In this document: positions 55,828-64,000 of the stretch, piece after piece
Position numbering within the stretch: the stretch's first letter is position 1
How the letters are laid out: the number at the start of each line of letters is the position of its first letter
Assembly (NCBI RefSeq): GCF_036227225.1
Contig: NZ_CP109444.1
Location: 10,335,501 to 10,399,500, forward strand
From: Streptomyces sp. NBC_01478
Lineage (GTDB): Bacteria; Actinomycetota; Actinomycetes; Streptomycetales; Streptomycetaceae
Reading direction: 5' to 3'
DNA: 64,000 bases
Made by a program: the position numbers and the translations under genes
Notes under the pieces: model-generated
Seen by the model: the letters and a program-made list of their open reading frames with translations, nothing else
Databases searched by the model: none
What the model was told of the DNA's origin: nothing

Positions 55828-56642
55828 TGACGGCTGCTTCGGAACTGAGCTTCTTCGCATCTGCCGACGGGGACCTGGCCTACCGCGACGTGGGCACCGG
55901 CGCCCCCGTGGTCCTCCTCCACTCCGGCTTCGCCGACCACCGCGTCTTCGACGACCAACTACCGGCCCTCACCCCCGACTTCCACGTCATCGCCCCCGAC
56001 ATCCGGGGCCACGGCTTCTCGGCCAACGCGAGCAGACCGTTCCGCTGGGCCGACGACCTGGGGAGCCTCCTGCGCCACCTCGACCTCGGGCCGGCGGTCC
56101 TGGTCGGCCTGTCGATGGGCGCGGCCGTAGCGACCGACACCGCGCTGGAGCACCCCGAACTGGTCCGCGCGATCGTCGTCGGCGGCGGCGGGACCAGCGC
56201 GTTCGAGTACAAGGACCCGCAACTGCTGGAGCACACGGCCCGCGCCGGTCAACTGCTCTGCGCGGGCGACATCGAGGGCTGGCTGGACCACTTCCCCGAA
56301 GGCGTGGCAGGCCCGCGTCGCACGCCGGACGAGGTCGACCCAGTGGTCCTGCGACGCCTGCGTGAACTGACCGCCCACACGATCTCCAAGCACACACCGG
56401 GCGAGAAGGACTGGTACGTCCCCTTGGACGACCCCTGGCCCCGCGTCCCGAAACTCGACGTCCCCGTCCTCGCCATCCACGGCGCCCTCGACTGGCCCGA
56501 CAGCCTCGCCATGGCCCAGCGCTTCGCCGACACGGTCCCGAACGGCCGCGCCGTGACGATCGAGGGCGTCGGCCACTACCCGAACATGGAGAAGCCGGAA
56601 CGCTTCAACGAGATCCTGACGGACTTTCTCGGCACGCTCTGA
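55827..56642 (+). CDS. Alpha/beta hydrolase
   Basis: A 271-residue hydrolase with oxyanion region VVLLHSGFADHRVFDDQ, nucleophile elbow VGLSMGAAVA (Ser), acid Asp in AIHGALDWPDS and His in VEGVGHYPNMEKP-like sequence (IEGVGHYPNMEKPE). Substrate unknown; control by a MarR regulator hints at a phenolic or lactone-type inducer. ATG 55827 overlaps the operator and leaves no room for a ribosome site, so the message may be leaderless. Confidence 0.87.
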   Translation: MTAASELSFFASADGDLAYRDVGTGAPVVLLHSGFADHRVFDDQLPALTPDFHVIAPDIRGHGFSANASRPFRWADDLGSLLRHLDLGPAVLVGLSMGAAVATDTALEHPELVRAIVVGGGGTSAFEYKDPQLLEHTARAGQLLCAGDIEGWLDHFPEGVAGPRRTPDEVDPVVLRRLRELTAHTISKHTPGEKDWYVPLDDPWPRVPKLDVPVLAIHGALDWPDSLAMAQRFADTVPNGRAVTIEGVGHYPNMEKPERFNEILTDFLGTL

Positions 56643-56684
56643 CTGAGCGAGGCGACGGGCCGACCAGGGCGCAACCGCCGGCTG

Positions 56685-57035
56685 TCACGGGCACGACCGG
56701 CTATGGCACGCCCGCCGACGGCTACGGCGTCACCTCCCCACCTTCACCATCTACAGCACGGTCGCCGGTGGCTACGGCGTTACCGCCCGGCTCCGGCCCC
56801 ATCGCCACCGGCTATGGCATGCCCCCGGCGGTTACGGCGTCGCCGCCGGGCCACGGAGCGGCCGCTGGTGGCTAGGGCGTCACCGCCCAGCCACCGCCCC
56901 ACCCCCACCGGCTACCGCACGACCGCCGGGCGGTCACGGCATCACCGCCGGGCCACGGCCCAACCGTCACCGGCGACGGCATCACCGCCCCCCGCCCAAC
57001 CGCCGGAGGCTACGGCACCACCGTCACCGGCCACC
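56685..57035. repeat. Degenerate tandem repeat array (about 10 units) ending in the usp gene
   Basis: Roughly ten imperfect units with a consensus near GGCTACGGCRTCACCGCC, some spaced by GC-rich filler, fill the 367-nt gap after the hydrolase. The last clear unit contains the reverse-strand stop and final codons of the universal stress protein. No gene is evident in the gap. Confidence 0.65.
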
Positions 57036-57471
57036 GCCCCGCCTTCACCAACCGCACCGCCACCGACCCGATGATCCGGTGCCCCGCCTGTTCCGACGCG
57101 CCGACGATGACCGCGTCGGCCTTGAGCTGGTCGGCCGCCTTGACCAGCCCGCCGTAGGGATCGCCGCGGAAGGTGTGGAACTCCCAGCGGATGTCGAATA
57201 TCCCCTTCACGCGCTCGGTCTCGTGGCGGATCTGCGCGACGAGGTTCTCGGCGATCTCGTCGGTCGTGTCGGCGACCGGTGCCCCCATGGCCGCGCCCGC
57301 CGCCAGCACCGGCTGCACGTACACCATCGCGAGCAGCGCGCCCTGACGCCTGGCCAGGCCCGCGGCATATGCCGCCGCCCGGAGCGAGGAGTCGGAGCCG
57401 TCCACTCCGGCCACGATCACCTTGGGCCCGTCCGTGCCTCGCTCGAACTGAGTTGAGTGCTGTTCCGTCAC
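57010..57471 (-). CDS. Universal stress protein (UspA family)
   Basis: A 153-residue single-domain UspA protein: [20 protein letters not shown] at the start, [17 protein letters not shown], and the C-terminal ATP-loop block [20 protein letters not shown] followed by [13 protein letters not shown]. The G-2x-G-9x-G(S/T) ATP motif is partly altered ([15 protein letters not shown]). GTG 57471 start. Divergent from lysX. Its last codons form part of a repeat unit. Confidence 0.9.
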   Translation of the reverse strand: MTEQHSTQFERGTDGPKVIVAGVDGSDSSLRAAAYAAGLARRQGALLAMVYVQPVLAAGAAMGAPVADTTDEIAENLVAQIRHETERVKGIFDIRWEFHTFRGDPYGGLVKAADQLKADAVIVGASEQAGHRIIGSVAVRLVKAGRWPVTVVP

Positions 57472-57561
57472 GGCCGTGAGGCTATCGGAACCAGCAGGTC
57501 CCGAACCCGCCCGGGAGCGCTCGACGGGCGCGCCGCCCGCCCTGTTCCTACAGTCGGAACC

Positions 57562-60500
57562 ATGACTGCCACCGCGGAGGCCGCCAGGTCCAAGGACACC
57601 AAGGGTCCGATACGACCGCCCGGCAACGGCTTCCTCAGCAGGGTGCCCGAGGGCTTCGCGACCTTCTTCGGCGCCCTCGGCCTGCTCTGCGTCCTGCTCG
57701 CCCTCATCGCCCCGCTGCGCCGCGTACTGCGCCCGGTGGTCCGCTTCCTCGACCTGCTGATCGTCCCTGTCAGCGCCAACCTCGCCTACGCCGTCTTCCT
57801 CTTCCTGCTGGCCGCCGCGACCGCCGCCCGCAAGAAGATCGCCTGGTGGCTGGTCGTCGTCTATCTGGGCCTGCTCGTCCTGACCGACATCCTCGGCGTG
57901 GCCCTCGGCCTGTACGCCGAGTCCCTCCCGTCGCTCATCGTGTGCGCCCTGCTGCTGGTCCTGCTGATCGTGGCCCGCAGCCAGTTCTACGCCGCCTCCC
58001 GCCGCGCGGCCGTCCGGCGGGCCCTCGCCGTCCTCCTCGCCGGACTCGCCGTGGCGATCCTCGCCGGCTGGGGACTGGTCGCCCTGTTCCCCGGCACCCT
58101 GCCCACGAGCCAGCACCTGGGCTGGGCCGCCGACCGGGTCTGCGGCGGCCTGGTCTCCGGCCGCTCCTTCGACGGGCGCCCGCCCCGCGCCCTGTTCTTC
58201 CTCCTCGGCCTGTTCGGCGCGCTCGCCCTCCTCAACGCGGCCACCGTCCTCTTCCGCTCCCAACGCCTCGAAGCGGCCCTGCACGGCGACGAGGAGGACC
58301 GCATCCGCGCCCTCCTGACGGCCTACGGCGGCCAGGACTCCCTCGGCTACTTCGCCACCCGGCGCGACAAGGCCGTCGTCTTCTCGCCCAGCGGCAAGGC
58401 CGCCGTCACCTACCGCGTCGAGGCCGGCGTCTGCCTCGCCAGCGGCGACCCCGTCGGCGACCGCGAGGCCTGGCCGCACGCCATCGCCGCCTGGCTCGAC
58501 CTGGCCCGCCGCCACGGCTGGGCCCCGGCTGTGATGGGCGCCTCCGAGGACGGCGCGAAAGCCTTGGCCCGCGCGGGACTTGGTGCCCTCCAACTCGGCG
58601 ACGAGGCCATCCTGCACGTCGCCGACTTCGACCTCGCCGGCCGCGACATGCGCGTCACCCGCCAGGCCGTGAGCCGCGTCCGCCGCACCGGTGCCACCTG
58701 CCGCATCCGCCGCCACGCCACCCTCACCGACGCGGAGATGGAGGAGATCGTCGACCGCGCCGACACCTGGCGCGACACCGAGACCGAACGCGGCTTCTCC
58801 ATGGCCCTGGACCGCCTCGGCGACCCGGCCGACGGCGACTGCCTCCTCGTCGAAGCGCTCGGCGAGGACGGCAAGTTGCTCGCCCTGCTCTCCCTCGTCC
58901 CCTGGGGCACCGACGGCGTCTCCCTCGACCTGATGCGCCGCGACCGCACCGCGCCCAACGGCGTCATGGAGTTCATGGTCGCGGAACTCTGCGTCACCGC
59001 ACCGAAGTTGGGCGTCCACCGGATCTCCCTCAACTTCGCCGTGTTCCGCTCGGCCTTCGAGGAGGGCGCCCGCATCGGCGCGGGTCCCGTGCTCCGGCTG
59101 TGGCGCCGCCTGCTCCTGTTCTTCTCCAAGTGGTGGCAGTTGGAGGCCCTTTACCGCTCCAACGCCAAGTACCAGCCCGAGTGGTACCCCCGCTTCATCT
59201 GCTACGGCGAGACCGCCTCCCTCGCCCGCATCAGCCTCGCCTCCGGCATCGCCGAGGGCTTCGTCTCCGTACCGTCGCTGCGCCAACTCTGGGGAAAGGG
59301 GCACCAGAAGAGCGGCCCGCGGCCCGCGACCACCGCGGACCTGCCGCCCCTGTCGGCGCTAGGCCTCGGCGGCGAGGACGAGGCCGACGGCCCGGAGAGC
59401 GGACTGCCCGAACAGGTCCGCGTCCGGCACCACAAGCTCGACCGCCTCCGCGCGGCCGGCATCGACCCCTACCCGGTCGGCGTCCCGCAACGCACCCACA
59501 CCCTCGCCGAGGTCCGCGCGGGGGACCAAGTCACCGTCGCCGGGCGGGTGATGCTCGTGCGCGACCTCGGCGGCATCGTCTTCCTCACCCTGCGCGACTG
59601 GTCCGGCGACCACCAACTCGCCCTCACCCGCGCCGGGTCGGGCCCGGGCCTCGACCGCTTCGTCACGGACACCGACATCGGCGACCACATCACCGCCACC
59701 GGCCGCGCGGGCACCAGCGACAAGGGCGAACCCACCGTCTTCGTCACCTCCTGGCAGCTCACCGGAAAGTGCCTGCGCCCGCTGCCCGACAAACACCGCG
59801 GCCTCACCGACCCCGAGGCCAAGGTCCGCATGCGCTACCTCGACCTCGTCGCCAGCCCCGCCGCCTGTGACGTCGTCCGCGCCCGCTCCACCGCCGTACA
59901 GGCCCTGCGCCAGGGCCTGTTGGAGCGCGGCTACCTGGAGGTCGAGACCCCGATGCTCCAGCAGATCCACGGCGGCGCCAACGCCCGCCCCTTCACCACC
60001 CACATCAACGCCTACGACCTCGACCTGTATCTGCGCATCGCCCCCGAGCTGTACCTCAAACGCCTCTGCGTCGGCGGCCTGGAGAAGGTCTTCGAGATGG
60101 GCCGCACCTTCCGCAACGAGGGCGTCTCCTACAAGCACAACCCCGAGTTCACGATGCTGGAGGCCTACCAGGCGTACGCCGACTACGACGTGATGCTCGA
60201 CCTCGTCCGCGAACTGATCCAGGGCGCGGCCACCGCCGCCTTCGGCTCCGCCGTCGCCCGCAAGGACGGCGAGGAGTACGACATCTCCGGGGTCTGGCCG
60301 GTGAAGACCGTGCACGGCGCGATCTCCGAGGCGCTCGGCGAGGAGGTCGACGCCGACACCGACCTGGCCCGCCTGCACCGGCTGTGCGACCGCGCGGGCG
60401 TGCCGTACGGCGCCGACGACGGCCGCGGGGACGTCGTACTGGAGATGTACGAGCGGCTGGTGGAGGAGCCGACCCGGCTGCCGACCTTCTACAAGGACTT

Positions 60501-60834
60501 CCCGACCGACGTCTCCCCCCTCACCCGGCAGCACCGCACCGACCCGCGGCTCGCCGAACGCTGGGACCTGGTCGCCTTCGGCACCGAACTCGGCACCGCC
60601 TACTCCGAACTGACCGACCCCGTCGAACAGCGCCGCCGCCTCACCGCCCAGTCGCTGCTCGCCGCCGGGGGAGACCCCGAGGCGATGGAGCTCGACGAGG
60701 ACTTCCTCGACGCCCTCGAATACGCGATGCCGCCCACCGGCGGACTCGGCATCGGCGTCGACCGACTCGTCATGTTCCTCACCGGTCTGACGATCCGTGA
60801 GACGCTGCCGTTCCCCCTCGTCCGGCGGCGCTGA
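57562..60834 (+). CDS. lysX: Bifunctional lysylphosphatidylglycerol synthase / lysyl-tRNA synthetase
   Basis: A 1090-residue fusion. The N-terminal part (about 30-230) has six to seven membrane helices ([20 protein letters not shown]). A DUF2156/MprF-type lysyl-transferase domain follows (about 250-590: [48 protein letters not shown]). The C-terminal half is a class II LysRS with OB fold ([20 protein letters not shown]) and motifs [39 protein letters not shown] and [15 protein letters not shown]. In mycobacteria LysX lysinylates phosphatidylglycerol and protects against cationic peptides. ATG 57562. Confidence 0.93.
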   Translation: MTATAEAARSKDTKGPIRPPGNGFLSRVPEGFATFFGALGLLCVLLALIAPLRRVLRPVVRFLDLLIVPVSANLAYAVFLFLLAAATAARKKIAWWLVVVYLGLLVLTDILGVALGLYAESLPSLIVCALLLVLLIVARSQFYAASRRAAVRRALAVLLAGLAVAILAGWGLVALFPGTLPTSQHLGWAADRVCGGLVSGRSFDGRPPRALFFLLGLFGALALLNAATVLFRSQRLEAALHGDEEDRIRALLTAYGGQDSLGYFATRRDKAVVFSPSGKAAVTYRVEAGVCLASGDPVGDREAWPHAIAAWLDLARRHGWAPAVMGASEDGAKALARAGLGALQLGDEAILHVADFDLAGRDMRVTRQAVSRVRRTGATCRIRRHATLTDAEMEEIVDRADTWRDTETERGFSMALDRLGDPADGDCLLVEALGEDGKLLALLSLVPWGTDGVSLDLMRRDRTAPNGVMEFMVAELCVTAPKLGVHRISLNFAVFRSAFEEGARIGAGPVLRLWRRLLLFFSKWWQLEALYRSNAKYQPEWYPRFICYGETASLARISLASGIAEGFVSVPSLRQLWGKGHQKSGPRPATTADLPPLSALGLGGEDEADGPESGLPEQVRVRHHKLDRLRAAGIDPYPVGVPQRTHTLAEVRAGDQVTVAGRVMLVRDLGGIVFLTLRDWSGDHQLALTRAGSGPGLDRFVTDTDIGDHITATGRAGTSDKGEPTVFVTSWQLTGKCLRPLPDKHRGLTDPEAKVRMRYLDLVASPAACDVVRARSTAVQALRQGLLERGYLEVETPMLQQIHGGANARPFTTHINAYDLDLYLRIAPELYLKRLCVGGLEKVFEMGRTFRNEGVSYKHNPEFTMLEAYQAYADYDVMLDLVRELIQGAATAAFGSAVARKDGEEYDISGVWPVKTVHGAISEALGEEVDADTDLARLHRLCDRAGVPYGADDGRGDVVLEMYERLVEEPTRLPTFYKDFPTDVSPLTRQHRTDPRLAERWDLVAFGTELGTAYSELTDPVEQRRRLTAQSLLAAGGDPEAMELDEDFLDALEYAMPPTGGLGIGVDRLVMFLTGLTIRETLPFPLVRRR

Positions 60835-60925
60835 GGGGACGAACACTGGGCCGGGCGGGTGTTTTCCTGCCGCCGCACCGGTGTTGCCGTGGGGCGGCGG
60901 TGTCTTCCCGGGCGACTGATGAGTC

Positions 60926-61768
60926 ATGAAGAAGGATCAGTTGCTCACGCGCCGAGGAGCCCTGCTCGCCGGCGTCGCCGCCGTCGGGGCGGCCGGCACC
61001 GCCGGTCTGCTGTACTCCGGACTCTCGGACGACGCCCCGGCCCGGGTCACCGCCCCCGCCGCCGGGCCCCCACCGCGCCTCACGCGCAAGCCCTCCTCCT
61101 ACCGCCTCCAGCCCGTGGCCGGATACGGCGCACCCCGCACCACCCCCGCCCATGTGCCGGTGCGGCACCAACCCTTCCTGCGCATGTCCGGACGCGGCAA
61201 CACCATGGTCCTGACCTTCGACGACGGACCCGACCCCCGCTACACCCCGCACATCCTCGACACCCTCGCCGAGTACGACGTCCGCGCCACGTTCTTCGTG
61301 TGCGGCGAGATGGCCGACTGGAACCGCGACCTGCTGGCCCGGATGTCCGACGAGGGTCATGTCGTCGGCAACCACACCTGGTCCCACCCGCTGCTGACCA
61401 AGCTGACCCGGGGTCGGATCCGCTCCGAGATGGAACGCACCAGCGATGTCATCGAGGACGCCTACGGGGAACGCCCGCAGTGGTTCCGCGCCCCCTACGG
61501 CGCCTGGAACCGGGCCGCCTTCCAACTCGGCTCCGAGCTGGGCATGGAGCCTCTCGCCTGGACCGTCGACACCCTCGACTGGGACACCCCCGGCACCCGC
61601 CACATCGTCAACGCGGTCGAGGACGGCGCCGCTCCCGGCGTCGTGGTGCTCTCGCACGACGCCGGGGGCGACCGGACCCAGAGTGTGAAGGCGCTGCGCG
61701 AATACCTGCCGCACCTGCTCGACTCCGGCTACCACATGACGCTGCCGCGCCGCCGGACTACCACCTGA
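60926..61768 (+). CDS. Secreted polysaccharide deacetylase (CE4, NodB domain)
   Basis: A 280-residue exported deacetylase. N-terminus LLTRRGALLAGVAAVGAAG has a twin-arginine-like pattern and hydrophobic core. The NodB domain from about 92 has TFDDGPDPRYTPHIL (Asp-Asp metal/base), HTWSHP (metal His pair), RAPYGAWN and LSHDAGGDRT (His). Likely acts on peptidoglycan or chitin-like GlcNAc polymers. ATG 60926; ribosome site weak. Confidence 0.9.
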   Translation: MKKDQLLTRRGALLAGVAAVGAAGTAGLLYSGLSDDAPARVTAPAAGPPPRLTRKPSSYRLQPVAGYGAPRTTPAHVPVRHQPFLRMSGRGNTMVLTFDDGPDPRYTPHILDTLAEYDVRATFFVCGEMADWNRDLLARMSDEGHVVGNHTWSHPLLTKLTRGRIRSEMERTSDVIEDAYGERPQWFRAPYGAWNRAAFQLGSELGMEPLAWTVDTLDWDTPGTRHIVNAVEDGAAPGVVVLSHDAGGDRTQSVKALREYLPHLLDSGYHMTLPRRRTTT

Positions 61769-61775
61769 CGGACCT

Positions 61776-61849
61776 CAGGCCCTGTCGTCCCATTCCCGTC
61801 TGCCCGGCGGCCCTCCGGGCAGACGACGGGAATGGGACGACAGGACCTG
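61776..61849. terminator. Long bidirectional hairpin terminator
   Basis: CCTGTCGTCCCATTCCCGTC then TGCCCGG pairs with CCGGGCA then GACGGGAATGGGACGACAGG, leaving a 3-nt bulge; about 27 bp. It sits between the convergent deacetylase and sortase genes. Confidence 0.85.
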
Positions 61850-61870
61850 GCCCGCCCGGCCGGGGAACGC

Positions 61871-62542
61871 TCAGCGGACCTCGACCAGGCGGGCGAAGGC
61901 TACGACGTTCCCGTCGTAGCCGTTCTGCTTGGAGAAACCGCCGCCGCAGGTGATGACGCGCAGTTCCGGAGTTCCCTTGGAGGCGTACACGCGGTCGCCG
62001 GGGAAGTCCTTCTTCTCGAAGACCTCGATGCCGTAGATCTCGAATACGGCCGTCTTTCCGTCCTTGCGCCCGACCTCGACGCGATTTCCCTTCTTGAGGG
62101 CCCCGAGTCCGTAGAACACGGCGGGGCCCATTTTGTTGTCGACATGGCCGACGACCACTGCCGTGCCCTTTTCACCGGGGGAGACCGCGCCGGTGAACCA
62201 GCCCGCCAGATTCGGGTCCTCCGGCGGCGGCGCACCGACCCAGCCGTCCGCGTCCAGACCCACCGGCATGATCGGGGCGTCGACCCGGATCGCGGGAATC
62301 CGCACCCGGTCGGCCACGGAGAACGGCAGCGGAGCGGGGGCCTTGGCGAAGGTGCCGACACCGGTCCGGGCGTCCGCGGCCGCCGCCGTGGCCGGCTGCG
62401 GGGGGCCCACGTCGAACTCCCCAGAACCATTCCGAATGAGTGCGAGACCGGTCAGCAGAACAAGCGCTATCACTCCCCATGGGGCGCGCTTCTTCTGCCG
62501 CTCCTCCTCTTCGGCAAGCTCGGACAGCTCCGACGCAGACAT
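61871..62542 (-). CDS. Class F sortase
   Basis: A 223-residue membrane-anchored transpeptidase. One N-terminal helix (WGVIALVLLTGLALI) after a charged cytoplasmic start, a spacer, and the sortase beta-barrel: VRIPAIRVDAPIMPVGLDAD, catalytic His in VVVGHVDNKMGP, Cys in LRVITCGGGF, and Arg near the end (VVAFARLVEVR). Class F enzymes are typical of actinobacteria, with mostly unknown substrates. ATG 62542 has AGAGGGG upstream; ATG 62587 would add 15 residues. Two small surface-type proteins lie next to it. Confidence 0.9.
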   Translation of the reverse strand: MSASELSELAEEEERQKKRAPWGVIALVLLTGLALIRNGSGEFDVGPPQPATAAAADARTGVGTFAKAPAPLPFSVADRVRIPAIRVDAPIMPVGLDADGWVGAPPPEDPNLAGWFTGAVSPGEKGTAVVVGHVDNKMGPAVFYGLGALKKGNRVEVGRKDGKTAVFEIYGIEVFEKKDFPGDRVYASKGTPELRVITCGGGFSKQNGYDGNVVAFARLVEVR

Positions 62543-62874
62543 TCGCCATCCCCTCTCGACGCGGCCGTCGCCACGTCCGTCGCGCATACGAGAACGCTAA
62601 GTCCGGAAGCCGGAACCGGCGACGGGGGAAGCGCGAACGGGTGGCCCGGACATCCTTATGTGCGCCATACGAGTTGACGCCCGCAGGAATTTTCTGACGG
62701 TCCGTGACCTGCGGCAATATCCGATTGTGCGCTTTTCTCTCGGCGTGTCCTCTCACCAGGACGGACCATTCTCGAAATGCGGGCGCGTGCAAGGCATCTG
62801 AGGGTGCGTCTGGGAGGCGTTTTCTCGCCGATCGACCGGGGACGGGTCCCGGGGCGCCTTCCGCGGAGGATGAC
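62543..62874. other. 332-nt divergent intergenic region
   Basis: Between the sortase and the surface-protein gene. No convincing coding sequence. The stretch 62650-62790 is AT-richer (for example GGAATTTTCTGACGG and GCAATATCCGATTGTGCGC) and should contain the promoters. No RNA element recognised. Confidence 0.5.
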
Positions 62875-63381
62875 ATGCGTACTACTCGTGCCCTGGCTGC
62901 CGCCGGTGCCGCGGTGGCCGTCCTGGGGCTCGCCGCCCCGGCGGCCGTCGCGGACGGCATGGGCGCCAGCCCCAGCAACATCGTCGCCCTGCCCAGCGTG
63001 ATCGCCCGCGGCGGCCAGCTCACCGTCACGGTCGACGGCTGCTTCAGCGGCGGCAACGCCATGGCCACCTCACCGGGGTTCGAACGCCCCGCGAACCTCT
63101 CCCTCGTGGGCGGTTCCGGTACGACGTCCAGCGGAACGGCCCGGATCAGCAGATCGGCGAGCCCCGGCTCGTACAGCATCACGGTCCGCTGCTCCAACGG
63201 GTCCTCGCTGACCCGTGACTCCGCCTACACCGTCATCGGCGGTGTCCGCGGCGGTCTCGGCGGCAGCAGCAGCGCCGGGGCGACCCCGACCGACATGGCG
63301 ATCGGCGGCGGCCTGGTCGCCGCGGCCGTCGTGGGCGGCGGGGTGTTCTGGATGCGCCGCCGCACCGAGCGCGGCATCTGA
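62875..63381 (+). CDS. Small secreted/surface protein with C-terminal membrane anchor
   Basis: A 168-residue protein: Sec signal peptide (MRTTRALAAAGAAVAVLGLA, ending AVA), a beta-rich Ig-like domain (LPSVIARGGQLTVTVDGC, SPGSYSITVRCSNGSSL) with two Cys that may form a disulfide, a Gly/Ser linker, and a C-terminal helix (MAIGGGLVAAAVVGGGVFWM) followed by RRRTERGI. No LPXTG-like motif precedes the helix. ATG 62875 follows GGAGG. A related protein lies downstream on the other strand. Confidence 0.8.
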   Translation: MRTTRALAAAGAAVAVLGLAAPAAVADGMGASPSNIVALPSVIARGGQLTVTVDGCFSGGNAMATSPGFERPANLSLVGGSGTTSSGTARISRSASPGSYSITVRCSNGSSLTRDSAYTVIGGVRGGLGGSSSAGATPTDMAIGGGLVAAAVVGGGVFWMRRRTERGI

Positions 63382-63408
63382 CCTCCTCCCCTTCGGAGGT
63401 CGTGACGC

Positions 63409-63465
63409 ACCCAACAGGCCTTCGCCCCGGACCCTTTCGGGTTCCGGGGCGAAGGCCTGTTGGGT
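63409..63465. terminator. Perfect 23-bp hairpin terminator between convergent surface-protein genes
   Basis: ACCCAACAGGCCTTCGCC then CCGGA pairs exactly with TCCGG then GGCGAAGGCCTGTTGGGT, around an 11-nt loop. Confidence 0.9.
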
Positions 63466-63475
63466 GGTGGAGCGG

Positions 63476-64000
63476 TCAGCCGCCGTCCTCTCCGGTACGG
63501 CGACGCGAGAAGTGGTACGCCGCCCCCACCGAACCGGCGATCAGGGCCGCGCCGATACCGAGTTCCCTGAGGTCGAAGCCGGCGATGCTGCCGCCCTCAC
63601 CGGCGTGGACCCCTCGCGGAATCTGCTGGGCCGGCTGGAGCGGCTGGATGTTGTTGTTCGTGCGGCCGGAGGCGATGGTCAGACCCGTGGAGCCGCTCTC
63701 GCCGCCGCACGTGAACGTCACCTGGTACACCGCACCCGGCCTGGCGTCCCAGTCGACCATCGCCGTCGCCGAGGACTGCCCCGGCGAGATCCTGACCGTG
63801 TCGAAGACCCCGGAGGAGACCGTGGCGGAGCCCCTGCACCCGCCGTTGTCCCGGTCGAGCTGGAGGGTCACCTGGCCGCCCGCCGCGATCGTCGAGGGCA
63901 GGACACTGAAGCCGAACGGCGTGATGTTGTGGTTGCCGTCGCCCTTCGCGACGGCGAGCGGCGCGGACAGGGCGAGGGCGCTGATGCCCAGCAGTGCGGC
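63476..64000 (-). CDS. Small surface protein, paralog of the preceding gene (5' end outside window)
   Basis: At least 174 residues, open at the right edge, lacking only the start of its signal peptide (ISALALSAPLAVA remains). Mature part: FSVLPSTIAAGGQVTLQLDR with GGCRGSATVSS, an Ig-like domain with two Cys, and a linker. A C-terminal helix (LGIGAALIAGSVGAAYHF) is followed by SRRRTGEDGG. Same design as its convergent neighbour and the same PS(V/T)IA-x-GGQ start to the domain. No LPXTG motif. Confidence 0.78.
   Translation of the reverse strand, partial: AALLGISALALSAPLAVAKGDGNHNITPFGFSVLPSTIAAGGQVTLQLDRDNGGCRGSATVSSGVFDTVRISPGQSSATAMVDWDARPGAVYQVTFTCGGESGSTGLTIASGRTNNNIQPLQPAQQIPRGVHAGEGGSIAGFDLRELGIGAALIAGSVGAAYHFSRRRTGEDGG

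Noticed and set aside
56685..57035. CRISPR array
   Set aside because: Units are short, diverged and not separated by uniform unique spacers; no cas genes nearby.

Overview
The window is chromosomal DNA from an actinomycete, almost certainly a Streptomyces. It is very GC-rich, uses many GTG and TTG starts, and carries streptomycete hallmarks: an XRE/DUF5753-DUF397-ATPase (whiJ-type) cluster, an Rpf-type muralytic protein, a fused MprF-like/LysRS LysX, ECF sigma/anti-sigma genes, and a rare TTA (bldA) codon in one gene. No tRNA, rRNA, insertion sequence, prophage or CRISPR array was seen.

Layout. 0-6.6 kb: gnd (partial), a secreted Rpf/LysM/M23 protein, a DMT transporter, a FhuF-like Fe-S protein, and glgA(glgM)-glgC. 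6.6-11.7 kb: a two-gene operon for secreted GH2 and GH92 glycosidases, with a LacI-type operator. 11.8-19 kb: ordinary metabolism (WS/DGAT acyltransferase, a zinc-ribbon SDR, an SDR, a PhnZ-like HD protein, a GNAT, an amidase). 19.2-22.7 kb: secreted GH20 hexosaminidase and GH29 fucosidase. 22.7-25.7 kb: whiJ-type regulatory cluster and a methyltransferase. 25.8-36.5 kb: LacI regulator, sugar ABC importer (binding protein and two permeases), GH5, secreted GH85 endo-beta-N-acetylglucosaminidase and GH38 alpha-mannosidase. 36.5-45.8 kb: a frameshifted EACC1 remnant, a GntR regulator and a tightly coupled operon for a second sugar ABC importer and oxidative L-fucose catabolism. 45.8-64 kb: lipase-maturation-factor-like protein, lipoproteins, a PAS/GAF/PP2C phosphatase, a DNA glycosylase, ECF sigma/anti-sigma, CapA-like protein, MarR/hydrolase pair, a degenerate repeat array, universal stress protein, LysX, a CE4 deacetylase, class F sortase and two facing surface proteins.

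How it fits together. The most coherent reading (inference from families and gene order) is a glycoprotein N-glycan foraging island. Secreted GH85 would release oligomannose chains from glycoproteins; secreted GH92, GH20 and GH29 (and perhaps GH2) would trim mannose, GlcNAc and fucose. The LacI-controlled ABC importer would take up Man(n)GlcNAc. Signal-less GH38 and GH5 would then finish depolymerisation in the cytoplasm, with GH5 suited to the core Man-beta-1,4-GlcNAc link. Released L-fucose would enter through the RbsABC-like transporter and be oxidised by mutarotase, dehydrogenase, lactonase and fuconate dehydratase. The locus resembles the N-glycan clusters known from Bifidobacterium but is joined to an oxidative fucose pathway. 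Several operator-like palindromes suggest at least three separate sugar regulators.
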